A DNA stretch of 64,000 bases, taken from Alectoria sarmentosa. Lineage: Eukaryota > Ascomycota > Lecanoromycetes > Lecanorales > Parmeliaceae. Shown here piece after piece: positions 53,446 to 64,000 of the stretch. Numbering within the stretch: position 1 is the stretch's first letter; each line of letters starts with the position of its first letter. The notes under the pieces were generated by a model, which was not told the DNA's origin, did not search any database, and saw only the letters and a list, made by a program, of their open reading frames with translations. The stretch spans positions 29,086-93,085 of the forward strand of contig WOGZ01000120.1 of NCBI GenBank assembly GCA_009733775.1, in the 5' to 3' direction. The position numbers were made by a program, and so were the translations under genes.

Positions 53446-54019
53446 CTCGAGAACTCTTATTCACGATGTGATGGCTTATGCGAGTGAGCATGTTGGACGT
53501 CCTTCATTTCTACATTATTTCATTCATGGCATGGTGGCTAGTCATTTTGTGCTGCGACTTAGCGGGTTATTGGGATGTGATACCCCTTTAACGATTTTTC
53601 TTCCATCTTGTCAGATACTCAAGGTCACGAAAGCTTCATGGTGATCTTAATGACAAACATACAGCATGCATTCTATTAATCACAAACATACAGCATGCAT
53701 TCTATTAATCAAGACTCCCTGCCGTTACCTTTTGGTACTTTCCTCTTTGAATGTGGCAAGATCAGACCTCACTTTGCGACCATTCTGTGCTGTTCTTCAG
53801 TATTCCCCAACACCTTTTGACCATATTCTCTCTTCATGACCTTCCCCTTGCGTTAGGTCTAAGTGGATCTGAATTCCATATACACACACATATATATACA
53901 GAGGTGAATGCCCTTCGTTTGCGATTCCTATCCACCCAACAACTCCATCTCCCACCATCACTCTTGATAGGGCAAAACGTGAAGATCGTGTACGCTTCAC
54001 AGCATTCAAAGCGAACTTG
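53446..54019. other. intergenic with a perfect 29-bp tandem duplication
   Basis: 3' flank of the LST4-like gene. A 29-bp unit is repeated exactly at 53653-53681 and 53682-53710; it contains the palindrome GCATGC. No gene seen. Confidence 0.5.
53653..53710. repeat. 2 x 29 bp perfect direct repeat
   Basis: Two identical, directly adjacent copies starting ACAAACATACAGCATGC and ending TATTAATC. Probably a recent slippage duplication. Confidence 0.95.
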
Positions 54020-54340
54020 ATGACCGGATTCGTCAAGAAGCTCAGTTTCAAGCAGAGAGTGAATATTTTCAAGGAAGTCAACGGTAAGAATGACACGCTA
54101 TATGACAGCACGAAGTACATGAACGTCGCAACTACCCTCTTCGAGAAATTTACAGTCCAAGAATTCAAGGAGAGGATTGGTTTGGATTCTGCTTATCGTG
54201 TTTTCCTAGGGGATTATAGAAAGTTTATTGAGGCTCGTCGTGAACGGGCTTACGAAACTGATGACGAATTCGCTCGTCTTTTATTGTCTCGTCAATTCCA
54301 AGAAGAGTCGTTTAAAACAAAGGAAAATTTTGAGCAATGA
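54020..54340 (+). CDS. small orphan protein, 106 residues
   Basis: ATG at 54020 (MTGFVKKLSFKQRVNIF) to the stop at 54338-54340. Highly charged and probably all helical, with regular K/R/E/F spacing and an ERAYETDDEFARLLLSRQF helix near the C-terminus. No signal peptide, membrane segment or known domain. The composition looks coding (few low-complexity residues, balanced K/E), but no relative is recognised. It could be exon 1 of a longer gene, since further coding-like frames follow downstream. Confidence 0.45.
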   Translation: MTGFVKKLSFKQRVNIFKEVNGKNDTLYDSTKYMNVATTLFEKFTVQEFKERIGLDSAYRVFLGDYRKFIEARRERAYETDDEFARLLLSRQFQEESFKTKENFEQ

Positions 54341-54342
54341 GA

Positions 54343-57300
54343 GAAACCTCTTCTATAAAGGAGATGGCGAACACTGTGACGAAGGCCTGAACCGATCACT
54401 TCGGTACGGGCATACTGCATCATAGCGTGGCCTTGATAGGGATGCATTGTCGCTCTTCAACAGCTTTTGCACAATCTTGTTCACCCCGTCAGATGAAGAG
54501 CAAGAGACGGTGGTCACCGGCAAACGATCAGCCTGTGGCCGTCGGCAATGCGCCCAACACGACAAGGTGGTGATGATGGCGAGTCCCTCGAGGAATTTTT
54601 TTCTGATCCGTTGTCAGGAAAGCCGAACGAACCTGTTTGGCTAATTATTCAATCAATGTGGCCCACCCACCCACCGACATTTGCCGTAGCCTGGCAGGCA
54701 GCCGCTCCGACTCTGTACTTTGGGCCAGAGGAAGAGCACGGTGTGCTAGATACGCAACTTGCACCGATCCGGAATTCAGCGCCGTTGATTCTTATTGACA
54801 CGGATGTGAAAGAGATTGGTGCATCGAATCGCGGGATTCTTTACACGCTGAGAGAAAGGGGACGAGTTTGTTTTAACTCGGGGGGATCGTAATCCTGTGA
54901 CATAGGAAGTTGTTGTTCATGGCTTTGTTTCGCGGATTCAACCCTCACGGAATGCATTCGAGTTGCATCCGCGAGAACTGGAAGATCAATGTCCTTTCCC
55001 AATGACGGTTTTGCACGGGTGTGGCATCAGTTGCGAGTCGACAAGGTAATCAATCGGCCTCTGGGGTTTCTCAAAAGGGAACGGCGGAGATGATTCTAAT
55101 TCTTTCATACCTGGACGCGAATTGTTTTCAATTGCCTCTCCTATACACATCGCTAGTTCATCATGGGATGCAAGCGGAAGTATTTAAACGAGGAGATCAC
55201 AGGGGCCGCTCACCAGAAGATTATGATAATACTTGAATCTTTGGCGATCGAGTGTCATACAGCAATCATTTGAAGAAGCATGATGCCAGATATCCTCTTA
55301 GATGCTTGTTTCCAGATTGTGCAGAGGTTATAGGATCCAACTCCCTGAGTAAGTAATTTCAAGTGAGTGTTTCGCTATTTCTTAAAAGATGATTGAAATT
55401 GAAAAAATCTTTTACGAAGCTTGATCTTTCTCGTCCAAAAGATTGTGTTGATTGCTTTTTACCAGATTGTTATTTATCTTTTTCTTCACTTCCTTGTCGT
55501 GTACTTATTTATTCAATTTGCAACAACAGCATACGAAGATATCAACTCTTCAGACTATGAATTCGAGACCTCCTCAATCACACAAGCGCTCAGACATGCT
55601 GACCAGGTAACTATGAAAAGAATCATTGAGGCCGCTCAGCAGGCCCATTACTCTACCGAGAGGACTGCAAGACAGTTGGGATATGGTCATGAAGTCTTGG
55701 GCCCAGTGAGTAGATAGCCAAGAGGCTCAAGCGGACCGCCCAAAGAGCAAGGCGACCGTCAAGAATTCGAAACATAGTCGTGGGGCTCCAGGTGTTGAAA
55801 ACAAATAAGAGCTATGGGTGTATAGACTTGATGCCTTGAGACAGCATAGCCTCAATCAGGACCTTGACTTCTCTTTCAAAGGCGACGATCTCAGCAGATT
55901 TTGCAGAACAGATACAGCAGCAAGGAGACAGCGAAACAACTGGGGTATGGACATGGGGTGGCTGACACCAGATATCGGCGACGACTTTGGACGGTCCACT
56001 CGCTAAGAAATATCTGAGGCCTGACTATATCAATAAAGGGAGAGCAGCAAAGGCCTTTTCTACGGCACGTAACGAATGGGTCTATCAAGTCGCTTGTGCA
56101 ACAATTACCAGCTTTTCGGTACGGAAGGACCTACGAATGAATTCATCAAGGAAATTACTATTGGGACTGGGAAAATCAGTAGCAAGGGCGATTTAGCGGA
56201 AGGAGATTCTTGCCATGTGCCAGGCAACGAATACGAGTACCCTGCGAAGACGTCGACTATGCCTCCCCCTGCCCATGAAAACCCTCTTGAACGAATCAAA
56301 GCTTCCGTAAGTATACACCATAGAGAAGCGTTGACTTCCCCTTGGGGGGAGGACGTCCTGCGTTTCCTTGACCGTATCATTGATAAAATTGATCTTACTC
56401 TGCCAGACAAGTCGTGTTCAATTATGATCAATGCTTTCAAAGTTCTCATTGATTGTTCTACCTTTTTTCATACAAACTCCCACATTACCTCCCCCAAGAA
56501 GAACCCAAGGTTGATATTCTTACCATAACGATCGTGCCTCTAATGTATATGAGAATCTTTTCGATGCAGAATCCTCTGAGGAATCGATCGTGGAAATTGT
56601 CAGACAACGTGTTACCAATCCAAGAAATCCAGCAATGACAAGATATCAGTGAGCCTGGTCTTGCAAACCATGGCTCGACCGTCTTAATCTCTGTAAGGGT
56701 CTCGGAGGGACCCCTACAATGATTCGTCTTACTCAGTGTGCGCATCCCGGAAAACCCTTACAATTCGACGTTCAAAGTTTCCGTTTCCCGTAACCCATAA
56801 GGAAGGAACTATCTCATGTGCGGGGCTGCTTCATCCCGTGGCTATTCCATGTGCTATACACGCCTTCAGTTGATCATGACCGACACGAAAGAGTAGAAGA
56901 TACCAACCTGCCTTGAATGTCGCGCTCTAATTCACGAAGAGCCCCGTCCCAGTTTCGTGATAAATTTCTTCATGATAATGGACAGAGAATCAAAGCATCT
57001 TATAAGGCTATTGATCAACTCGCTTGCGAAGACTCTGGTTATTAGACCAGAATCTCTGGACGAAGCTGACCATCCGAAGAATAGAGAGAAAGTGGTCAAG
57101 GACGAGAAAGCATTGATGGATGAGCATCAAAAGCGAGGAAGAGGACTTTTTCATGAATTTTGGAGAGGCTCACTGTCAGAGCTGCCACAATGGAAAGAGT
57201 TTCGAATGCGTCTTAGTGGATAGGAGTAATGGAGCAGCGATGGGCCATGCAAACATTCAAGACGAACGTTGGGATAGAGTTGAAATCCTACATTAGTGAT

Positions 57301-58136
57301 AAGTTTGCAAAAGATCTCGAGACTAATACCAACGCTTCCAGATTTCTTGTTCAGCATGGCACCAACGGTACTAGTACGTTCCGCTAGACCGAGTTCAAAC
57401 TCAGCCGTCATGAAGGCGAAGGAAAGAAAACCTTCTTCCACGATGCAGTATCTGCTGGTCGCCTGACAGAAGGAGTATGGCAGAAAAGAGTGTGGTAATC
57501 ATCAACGGTCCTCAGTCCTGCGGCACTAACGTGGCTTCTCGAAAACGGCTCAGTACTCTGGAGTAGTCTTTGAACTCCAACGCGAGTGAATGCTACCTTC
57601 CCGGACTGTTCCTTCCCTAACGGTTCTTACTTACCCAATAGACATCATGCGTTGTTGGTCTGTCTTCCACTCTCCAGCCTTGTCGTTGCTCTCGTCACAT
57701 CATTCCTTCAATTCACGATTCGCTTTCGACTCTTCTGACATTGGGCTTAAGCCCATCACTGGTAAACGCGAATTTTACCCAGTCGGACAGGCAAGCATCG
57801 ATAAGAATAGAAGATGCTCGGATAGCTCGTCTCAAGATCAAGAAGACACTTACTCGGTTGGATTTCGTCTCCTGGTTCGTTTGCGTGGGTTCTTGATTTG
57901 TCGGATGGTGCCGTCGACGTGTTGGAGACGGATAGCACTGATACAGAATGGCACTTCTTCTTCAAGAGTAGGTGGAATATGAATTTTGTTCTTTGATGCT
58001 TTGATGATAGCTTTTGCCAGGAATTTGGTCGGTGTTTGACGCACGAGTCGAGCTACATACGAACTAGTATCAGAACAAGAATAGACGGGTCAAGTCATCG
58101 GCGTCTTATCGTAATCATCTCCTCTGGGTGAAGGAG
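54343..58136. other. gene-poor region with orphan and decayed ORFs
   Basis: Several short frames look coding but do not assemble. 54548-54892 (+, ATG): TFAVAWQAAAPTLYFGPEE and APLILIDTDVKEIG. 55421-55717 (+): a hydrophobic first half then ERTARQLGYGH. 55880-56010 (+): a diverged second copy of the same segment (KETAKQLGYGH) in another frame. 56076-56528 (+): 150 residues with EFIKEITIGTGKI and RFLDRIIDKIDLTLPD. 56957-57223 (+): KHLIRLLINSLAKTLVIR and basic sequence. 57850-58044 (-): TPTKFLAKAIIKASKNKIHI. I cannot tell lineage-specific multi-exon genes from remnants. Confidence 0.4.
56076..56528 (+). CDS. orphan ORF, probably one exon of an unknown gene
   Basis: About 140 residues with balanced, coding-like composition: a first part with NEFIKEITIGTGKISSKGD, then RFLDRIIDKIDLTLPD and INAFKVLIDC, which form amphipathic helices. 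It lacks a convincing start. A possible donor at GTTCTC near 56442 and a following coding-like segment (ESSEESIVEIVRQRVTNPR, ending in TGA near 56649) suggest at least one intron. No family recognised. Confidence 0.3.
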   Translation: MGLSSRLCNNYQLFGTEGPTNEFIKEITIGTGKISSKGDLAEGDSCHVPGNEYEYPAKTSTMPPPAHENPLERIKASVSIHHREALTSPWGEDVLRFLDRIIDKIDLTLPDKSCSIMINAFKVLIDCSTFFHTNSHITSPKKNPRLIFLP

Positions 58137-58401
58137 ATGGCTGTCTCGGAGAAGTGTGATGGCTGTGGTACGGATGATCTTCTTTTGGTGAAAACAAAAA
58201 GCGTCGAGGTGCAACATGAAGACGAGCCAGAATTTCCCGATGACAACTCTTACCACTTTGAAGGCACTACGCCGTCATCCCTACGACTTGCGGAAACAGT
58301 TGTGGAGAAGACTGCTGGCGATGTCTTATCAAAGCAAAGCAGGCTATGCATCGATAACTTTTTGACCCTTCTTGAAACGAGCTTGACACAAGCTTCCTAC
58401 A

Positions 58402-59155
58402 ATGTCTCATTCGTTCGTCTCGGAGATGTTTCCTTTTCGTGGCGGCTTCGGTCAGCCTGTTGGAGGTGGTGGACAGGACCCTCGAAAGCCGGGCTCATCT
58501 AATCCTGGACGTGAGCACGAAGAACATGCTGAGATCTCGCGTCAGGCTCGCAAAGGTGCGAAGAAGCGACGAAAGCAGAGAGCAAAAGCTCTGGCTCACT
58601 CTTCTCGTGAGACCTTTGAATCGGATGTCGAGATGGGTCCCCCGCCAAAGTCACACGAGCCTGTGACGACGACGTCGAGATGGATCCCTCGCAGAGCTCA
58701 CCTCCTTGGCCCCAAGTCGATCTAAAGTCTGAGTCCTCAGACGATGATGTGCAGTTTGTCTCCTCGCGGCCTCGTTACAGTAAGTCATCCTTTCTGCGAC
58801 GAGTTCGGTACTGACAAAGATAGGGTCAGACCGCTCCTTTGGCGTGGAGCTGCCTGTGTCGAACACGAACAAGCAGCTACAGAGTCTTGCTGCGATGCCC
58901 GTTGTCCGAGAGCTCATCTTCAAAGATGGGACAACCCTTTCCAACCTCTTCGCTCATCCGACCTCGCTCGCCTTGGCCATGCTTTTTCGTCGGGGTGAGA
59001 CCGTCTCACTTTTATATCGCAGATGTGTGTATCAGAGTCTCTGTACATCTCTGTCTCGATGCTTGTGACTTGCTATGTGTTGCTTTACATAATCAGAAGA
59101 ACATGGATTTGCCAAGTTCTTGGAGAGACTACGACAGATAAGGAGCTGGGATTAA
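58402..59155 (+). CDS. hypothetical protein, four exons
   Basis: Model: exons 58402-58606, 58651-58779, 58824-58994 and 59097-59155, in frame, 187 residues. Introns are 44, 44 and 102 nt with donors GTGAGA, GTAAGT and GTGAGA. The N-terminus is glycine-rich (FRGGFGQPVGGGGQD), followed by a strongly basic helix (RQARKGAKKRRKQRAKAL) that looks like a nuclear localisation or nucleic-acid-binding element, an acidic DDDVEMD / SESSDDDVQF stretch, then a globular part (LAAMPVVRELIFKDGTTL, SLALAMLFRRGEEHGFAKF). The later exons are well supported by phase and signals; the first intron is my inference to avoid an early stop. Function unknown. An overlapping upstream frame (58137-58502, EKCDGCGTDDLLLVK) may be a related or preceding element. 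Confidence 0.5.
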
Positions 59156-60162
59156 CATTTGCTTTCTAGGACATTAACCCGGAGGCTATGGGGGGAGCAC
59201 TTTTCACGACATTGAGATGGCTTGATGTTGGCAACGGAGTGGAAAGCAACAGAGTCGGATCCCGATGTTTCCGAACGATTGCGTACGTCAAGAAAGACCC
59301 ATCAAAGGCATTTTGGCGGAAAGAGAGTGTGCGTCTCCTTCAGAAATCCCGACGCGCCTCATCTCCGACATCCTCGACCATCGTGTCGACAATCGCACTC
59401 GAGACTGAGACATCATTCTCACGAGACTCGTGTTCGTGGTCTTGGTCGCCAGCATTGGAGTGAGAGTTGGTGATGTTGGGGGATTTCAACAGTGGCAGGG
59501 GCTGGAGTATCAAAGGTATCAGTCTCTGCGCCTTCTCCAGGATCAGTATCGACAAGCCTGTCCTATTATTTGGCTCCTAATACATGCCCTACGACATGGG
59601 CTGTTGAAGCAGGCTCAAGTCTCGCGGAGGTGTTGGTCAATGCAGCAGAGGAAAATGTGCAAGAGTACTGAGTATAGTACATAAAGTGAGTCGGCGTCAT
59701 GGTGATGAATTTGAAAATGTACATGTAGCTCGCGATTGCAAGTAATGGACGAATGGCTGTTCTCCTCGACCCATTCCAAACGTGATGGTCTTGAGTGTTA
59801 GTGTCGCAAATTCGGCGCAAACAGCGGGCATCGAGCCGGAACGTCTAGTTGCAGAGGCGGTAAAGCGTTGGGGCGAATTATCGCGCAAACAGGAAAATTG
59901 TTTGCACACACGTACTGCGGCAAATACCACGGTTTCTGGCAGCATGCGTGGGGCAATGGTAACACAAAAGAATTGCTTTATTCTTGAGGTTGAGATGGCA
60001 TCCGGCCAGGCATCAGGCTGCGAAGAATGTTTGATCAATCGCACGTCTTAGTGCTTACGCACCCGACCATGCACGACATCATGCATCCCGGAACCAAAAC
60101 CGTCAACCGCCAAAAATCATCCTTTCTCATTCCTTTTCTCAGATTCATCCCATGACGCGGCA
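59156..60162. other. intergenic, no supported gene
   Basis: Short frames at 59188-59473 and 59785-60051 have no recognisable features. The last ~100 bp form the leader of the next gene. Confidence 0.35.
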
Positions 60163-60924
60163 ATGTCAACTTTAGCAACGCCTACTCCACCACCAAGCAA
60201 TCCATCAGCCAAGAAGAGAAAGCATGACCAGCTTGACCCGGAACCGCCACCATTACCACCTACTGGCTCCGTCCTGTTCGTTGCGCTGTACGGGCAGCCA
60301 TCTCCCAAGCGTTATGATGGAGTGCTGAAGTATCGCTGGGCTTTTCTCCTGGCACCTGATGACAAGCCAGAAACTCACGGAAGACAATATCAGGTCCGCG
60401 AGACTGGCCCAAAACTTGATCTTCGTGATGGAGCTGGAGGTAGTAAGGGGCTCGGAATACTGGGCCTCGAGCAGCAACGGATGCGCTTCGATGGAATCCT
60501 CGCAACCCACGGCTCCGAAGACAAGGAAGACGCCCACAAGTTAAGTACGTGGGGAATCGAGATCCAGGACATGCGTATGCAATCATCTGGAGACGCACGA
60601 GTCCGGATACAGCTGCCCCGGGTCCAGGACGTGGAGTCGTTCGAAGCACTCATCAAAGACGCATTCCTTGAGTCGGACGGAACCAGAGGGATCGACTGGA
60701 ACCATGTCGTGTGGATGAAGGACGTCTGGATCGCACTGGTAGCGGCCGGAGATATGCTTGGCGTCGGAGGTCTGAAGTCGGAGGCGATAGGTTGGGCGAC
60801 GGTGGAGCAGACGGCCATGGAGTTCGTCAAGGCGCAGGAGAGCAAGGGGAGGTTTGAGGCGAGGAACTTGACGCTTCGGGTGCCGACTTGGGGACTCTTG
60901 GAGAGGCGATCGTTAGTGCCTTGA
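60163..60924 (+). CDS. fungal hypothetical protein, 253 residues
   Basis: Complete single-exon ORF from the ATG at 60163. A proline-rich start with a KKRKHDQ basic patch (possible nuclear signal) leads into VLFVALYGQPSPKRYDG and KYRWAFLLAPDD. That start resembles a family of fungal proteins of unknown function (I think DUF6914-like) whose core begins with a strand-turn-strand around a YHWALLV-type motif. The middle of the protein has alternating strands; the C-terminal half has VESFEALIKDAFLE and WMKDVWIALVAAGDMLG helices, consistent with one compact domain. No catalytic motif seen. The family call is tentative. Confidence 0.7.
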   Translation: MSTLATPTPPPSNPSAKKRKHDQLDPEPPPLPPTGSVLFVALYGQPSPKRYDGVLKYRWAFLLAPDDKPETHGRQYQVRETGPKLDLRDGAGGSKGLGILGLEQQRMRFDGILATHGSEDKEDAHKLSTWGIEIQDMRMQSSGDARVRIQLPRVQDVESFEALIKDAFLESDGTRGIDWNHVVWMKDVWIALVAAGDMLGVGGLKSEAIGWATVEQTAMEFVKAQESKGRFEARNLTLRVPTWGLLERRSLVP

Positions 60925-61696
60925 AAGGAAGGAAGGAGATGGATATGGTAGATGGTAGTTGTCTAGCAGGCCAGCCGCCCCTCAGTAGAATATGTGTTGA
61001 AAAGTAATGTAGGATTTGAATGGTCAAAAGTATTGCGACTCCGTTGTGGTACATGTCACCGAGCTGGCTATGGGCCATCTTGGAAAACTTGCCTCGAGTT
61101 AGCCCGACCTTTTTCTTCTTCTTTTTTTCTTTCTTTTTTGTTTCACACATGACCGAAGTAAAGATGGAGGCGAAGAGAGGAAGAGGACTCTGTCGCATGG
61201 CCAGCCTGCAGAATCATGATCAAGATAGCCATAGCACACCTTCTCATCTCCTGATATCAATCGTCAGTCATGAGCTTACAAGACATCTTACTGTTCTTCA
61301 CGTAGAAAAGAAGGAGCGCAACGAGATCGGTCGAGATCGGTGCTGCTTAAACTCCAAAGTACTTTCTTATATTTATAACCGAAATCTCCAAAAGTCAAGT
61401 ACTAGTACTAGTACTCTATCTCCCTCAGTATTCGTAGTCCGTACTTTACTTACTTTATCTCATGAGGTAAGCGCTGCCCGCCGCTAGCTGATTCCCCAGC
61501 CACCGCTTCGTCCCTCGTGCCTCCACGATTACGGAGTACAGCGCATCCTTTCCTACTTCCTGTAAATACTTCCTACACTTCTACTATTCTTCTATCCCGT
61601 CTGCCTCACTTGCGATATAAACACATATTTTCCTTCTTACTATACTGCGCACCGGACCCGAAGACGAGGTGGAAGCGGAACCAAGCGGCCGCCATC
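60925..61696. other. intergenic / promoter of the AT-hook-like gene
   Basis: No supported gene. A T-rich tract lies at about 61110-61140, and an (AGTACT)-like run, ACTAGTACTAGTACT, near 61402-61416. Confidence 0.4.
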
Positions 61697-62923
61697 ATGA
61701 GGTATTTCGACGACGGAGATCTAACAGATGGTCTGGTATGATATACTACAAGACATGGCCATGCTTTTCTTCGCTGATAAACCGTCTTCAACGTAGCAAC
61801 TGACCCCCAAACATTTCCCCGTCGAAGTCGTTGAGGGCGACTACCACGTCGTCTGGACGTACTGCAGAGGAAAAAGGCGAACGCTGGACTGGAGTTCACA
61901 GATAGACCTCGCAAATTGGGAGCTGAAATTCCAAAAAGTACCTACGCAGGAAGGAGGCGATAGCAGGCACTTCAACGTTTCCCTCAATTTCGGAACCCTC
62001 GAGCTCGAATACATCTTGGACTATCAAGATAAGATCGTCAACCGTCTCGACCTCGTTACAAATAAAGCACCTGGCGAAGGCTCTGTAGAGAGCGAAGCCA
62101 TGGTCACTTTTAGTGAGGTGCGCGACGAGTCTGGCTATCCCTACCTTCGCTTCAGCTTCTCGACCAACGAGCACAATCCGGATGACGACATGGTAAATAT
62201 AGAATTCGTGGCGAAGAGAACGGACGAGACGGGCGTACATCAGCTGGGCTTGACGAAGAATGAGAAGCTGAGATTGGGATACGCGGTCTGGGACGATGGC
62301 ACATTCGAGCCAGAAAATTCGGACGAAGAGGTCACTGGTCAGAGTGCGGATAGTCTGAACAAACAGCTCCAACGCCATATTGAGGCTTCGGTAAAGATAC
62401 ACGCAAAGCTGGTCACGATGAGAAACAACGTCGATAAGCAAGTAGCGAATGCAACAAACGGAATGCAGCAAGCCTTGAACCAAGCATGGCGCTCTGCTTC
62501 CCACCCCGATACTAGCCTCCAAACATCTTTCGACACCTCCGGAGCCGGAATGTCGCCGCCACCCGCCCGCCGGAAGAGAGGCGAGGCTGCAACGGCCGAA
62601 GACCTCGAAATACCACCTTTATCCCAGCGGAGGAAGAAGGGCAGTGGGCCAGAACGTACACCCATATCGATGGAAGATGAGGAACTCTTGCACAGCGGTG
62701 CGCGACCCGTCGGATACAAGCGGAAACGGGGTGAAAAGGCACCAGGGAAGAATAAAGGTGGAAGGCCTCCCAAACGAAAAAGTATGCGGACATCTATATG
62801 AGCGCGATAAAAGTGCAAAAGGACGGGCGCTAAGTGGTCTTTTTCTCCTTAGGTGATATCAAAACTGTTGCCCAGTACCTTGTTGACATAGCCGGGGCCG
62901 GCTCTCAAGGCTCAGGAGGCTAG
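61697..62923 (+). CDS. hypothetical nuclear-type protein with AT-hook-like tail
   Basis: Exons 61697-61735, 61797-62781 and 62853-62923 (introns 61 and 71 nt) give 364 in-frame residues. Residues ~15-160 are strand-rich with conserved-looking W and F positions (YHVVWTYCRGKRRTLDW; FNVSLNFGTLELEYILDY; FRFSF-like YLRFSFSTNE). A helix follows (LNKQLQRHIEASVKIHAKL), then a low-complexity basic tail with RRKRGE, QRRKKGSG, YKRKRGEK and KGGRPPKRK. G-R-P-P-K-R-K resembles the AT-hook core (GRP in a basic setting). If the last intron were retained, translation would stop at 62799-62801; spliced, it ends KSDIKTVAQYLVDIAGAG. The beta-then-helix layout made me consider an XRCC4/XLF relative, but I see no specific motif. 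Function unknown. Confidence 0.62.
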
Positions 62924-64000
62924 CGGAGAAGTCATTGATCGGATGATGGAGTTTCAACAGCATGAGTTTTGGGACGGTATCGTCCTTCGACTGTAATTAT
63001 TTTCATCCCAGCAAGCGAGCGTCTCACGCATGAATAGTCAGTCATACCCGGAGTCAAGTCCAGCACAATACCAATGGACACGTCGACATTGGACCTTCCT
63101 GATAGACGGTGACCATGTTCTAATTACATAGTGCTCTTCTTTTTCCCGGTGATGAGCTTTTTGCCTCGTTCATATGGACCTCCAGCAGCTCGTCACCTCT
63201 GAGTTTCCAATCGCCATGTCTCATACCAAAAGCCAGCGAATGTAAGGAGTTCCTGCTCTAAGTTTTGCATCTCTTGCAGTACGGTTGGCCCTATCGGTCA
63301 AGTCTCCTTTGCTCTCTCCGGATGTTCCTGGAGATAGTATTCTACGTTTCACTCATTCTGCTTGGACACGCTGTACACTCATCTACAATCCCTCTCCATT
63401 GTCGGCTTCGAACTCCTCAGATCCTTCTTGTTAAGTCCTTCCGCTCCTCACTAATAACAAGCATCAACCCCCTCCCCCCCCACAACTCTTTCCACTGCCT
63501 TTCGTTTTCATTATCTCAAGCCGTGACTCTTCCATTGGGCGAGCAGAGCAGATTGTCCTGCATTGGCGAATAGACAGCTGAGTGAGGGTAGAGTGAGGGC
63601 GTGGGTTACGGATGTGGTGTGGTAGATGGAAGATGTTGGGTACGAAGGGTTCGGGAATGGATATAGTGCTGCACAGCGAAGAGGTTGAAGGGGTTTGCGT
63701 GGGTGGTCGCATGGGAGTATTTGTGGATGCAACGTTGTTTCGATCTGAGAAATGGACCTATAGGTGGAGGAATTGGGAATGGATGCCGCGAGGAGATTGT
63801 TTGTGGTGCTCCGCCTTGACTGCCTAAGTAGTTTATTTGTTCGGAGCGATAATCTTTATACTATCGTTGGATCTGGATATAAGAAGGGTGGTGATAGGTA
63901 TACACCACTTTTTGATAGATGTACACCACTTTTTGATACATGTACACCCCCCCCTCGGCTAGGTAGATATAGGTTAATCAGGCGAGTAAAACTACGAACG
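62924..64000. other. right flank, no supported gene
   Basis: No convincing gene. The frame at 63612-63827 has Trp-rich, G-rich composition without a family. A 21-bp tandem repeat lies near the end. Confidence 0.4.
63893..63955. repeat. three imperfect 21-bp tandem repeats
   Basis: Units at 63893-63913, 63914-63934 and 63935-63955 share GATA then TGTACACCACTTTTT (the third diverges after ACACC into a C run). The second unit boundary carries GATAGATGTACACC and the third GATACATGTACACC. Confidence 0.85.

Noticed and set aside
61896..62522. 208-codon minus-strand frame
   Set aside because: It is the antisense shadow of the AT-hook-like gene, which has splice signals and consistent composition.
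61697..62923. XRCC4/XLF assignment
   Set aside because: Only the broad strand-then-helix layout is similar; the long coiled coil and specific motifs were not seen.
1..64000. CRISPR arrays, bacterial operons, riboswitches, biosynthetic cluster
   Set aside because: No spaced identical repeats; genes are spliced eukaryotic genes of unrelated pathways; no PKS, NRPS or terpene synthase is seen.

Overview
The window is nuclear DNA of a filamentous ascomycete. The evidence is the gene content (fungal-type ADE4, IML1/SEACIT, an LST4/FNIP-like protein, a fungal MNN2-type mannosyltransferase, a CSC1-type channel), the many 44-75 nt introns with GTAAGT/GTATGT-like donors and CTGAC/CTAAC-like branch points, and AT-rich repeat DNA whose copies differ mainly by transitions, as RIP would produce. 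A Dothideomycete is my best guess, but that is inference. Every exon boundary below was read by eye from frame, splice signals and family similarity. No alignment or RNA evidence was available.

Layout. 0-4 kb: one three-exon orphan gene (2168-3544). 4.3-5.8 kb: a ~1.5 kb AT-rich near-palindrome ending about 70 bp before the GCP4 gamma-tubulin complex gene (5893-8175). 9.9-12.1 kb: seven-exon amidophosphoribosyltransferase (ADE4-like) containing a GC-AG intron. 12.6-13.5 kb: pyridoxamine-phosphate-oxidase-like flavoprotein (Alr4036 type). 13.8-16.9 kb: nucleotidyltransferase-fold-like protein with an unresolved 3' gene model. 17.4-18.4 kb: wrecked short-chain dehydrogenase pseudogene. 21.2-24.0 kb: CSC1/TMEM63-type channel, convergent with an MNN2-type Golgi mannosyltransferase (24.4-26.0). 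26.5-29.5 kb: MCM6 on the minus strand with two MCB boxes upstream. 30.1-34.5 kb: ten-exon SNF2/RING ATPase with a 9-nt microexon. 37.2-39.3 kb: vacuolar Ca2+/H+ exchanger, divergent from IML1 (40.5-46.0). 47.8-48.9 kb: five-exon protein with two GFA/CENP-V domains. 49.8-53.4 kb: LST4/folliculin-interacting-like protein. 53.5-59.2 kb: gene-poor stretch of orphan and decayed ORFs. 60.2-62.9 kb: two fungal hypothetical proteins, the second with an AT-hook-like tail. The right end carries a short 21-bp tandem repeat.

Most genes are housekeeping and unrelated to each other. Two functional links stand out. IML1 and the LST4-like gene, about 3.8 kb apart, belong to the two GAP complexes that control the Rag/Gtr GTPases upstream of TORC1. 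MCM6 and the SNF2/RING gene are adjacent, same-strand genome-maintenance genes. I see no biosynthetic cluster, no CRISPR and no convincing tRNA or rRNA gene. The least explained parts are the palindrome at 4.3-5.8 kb and the orphan stretch at 53.5-59.2 kb.
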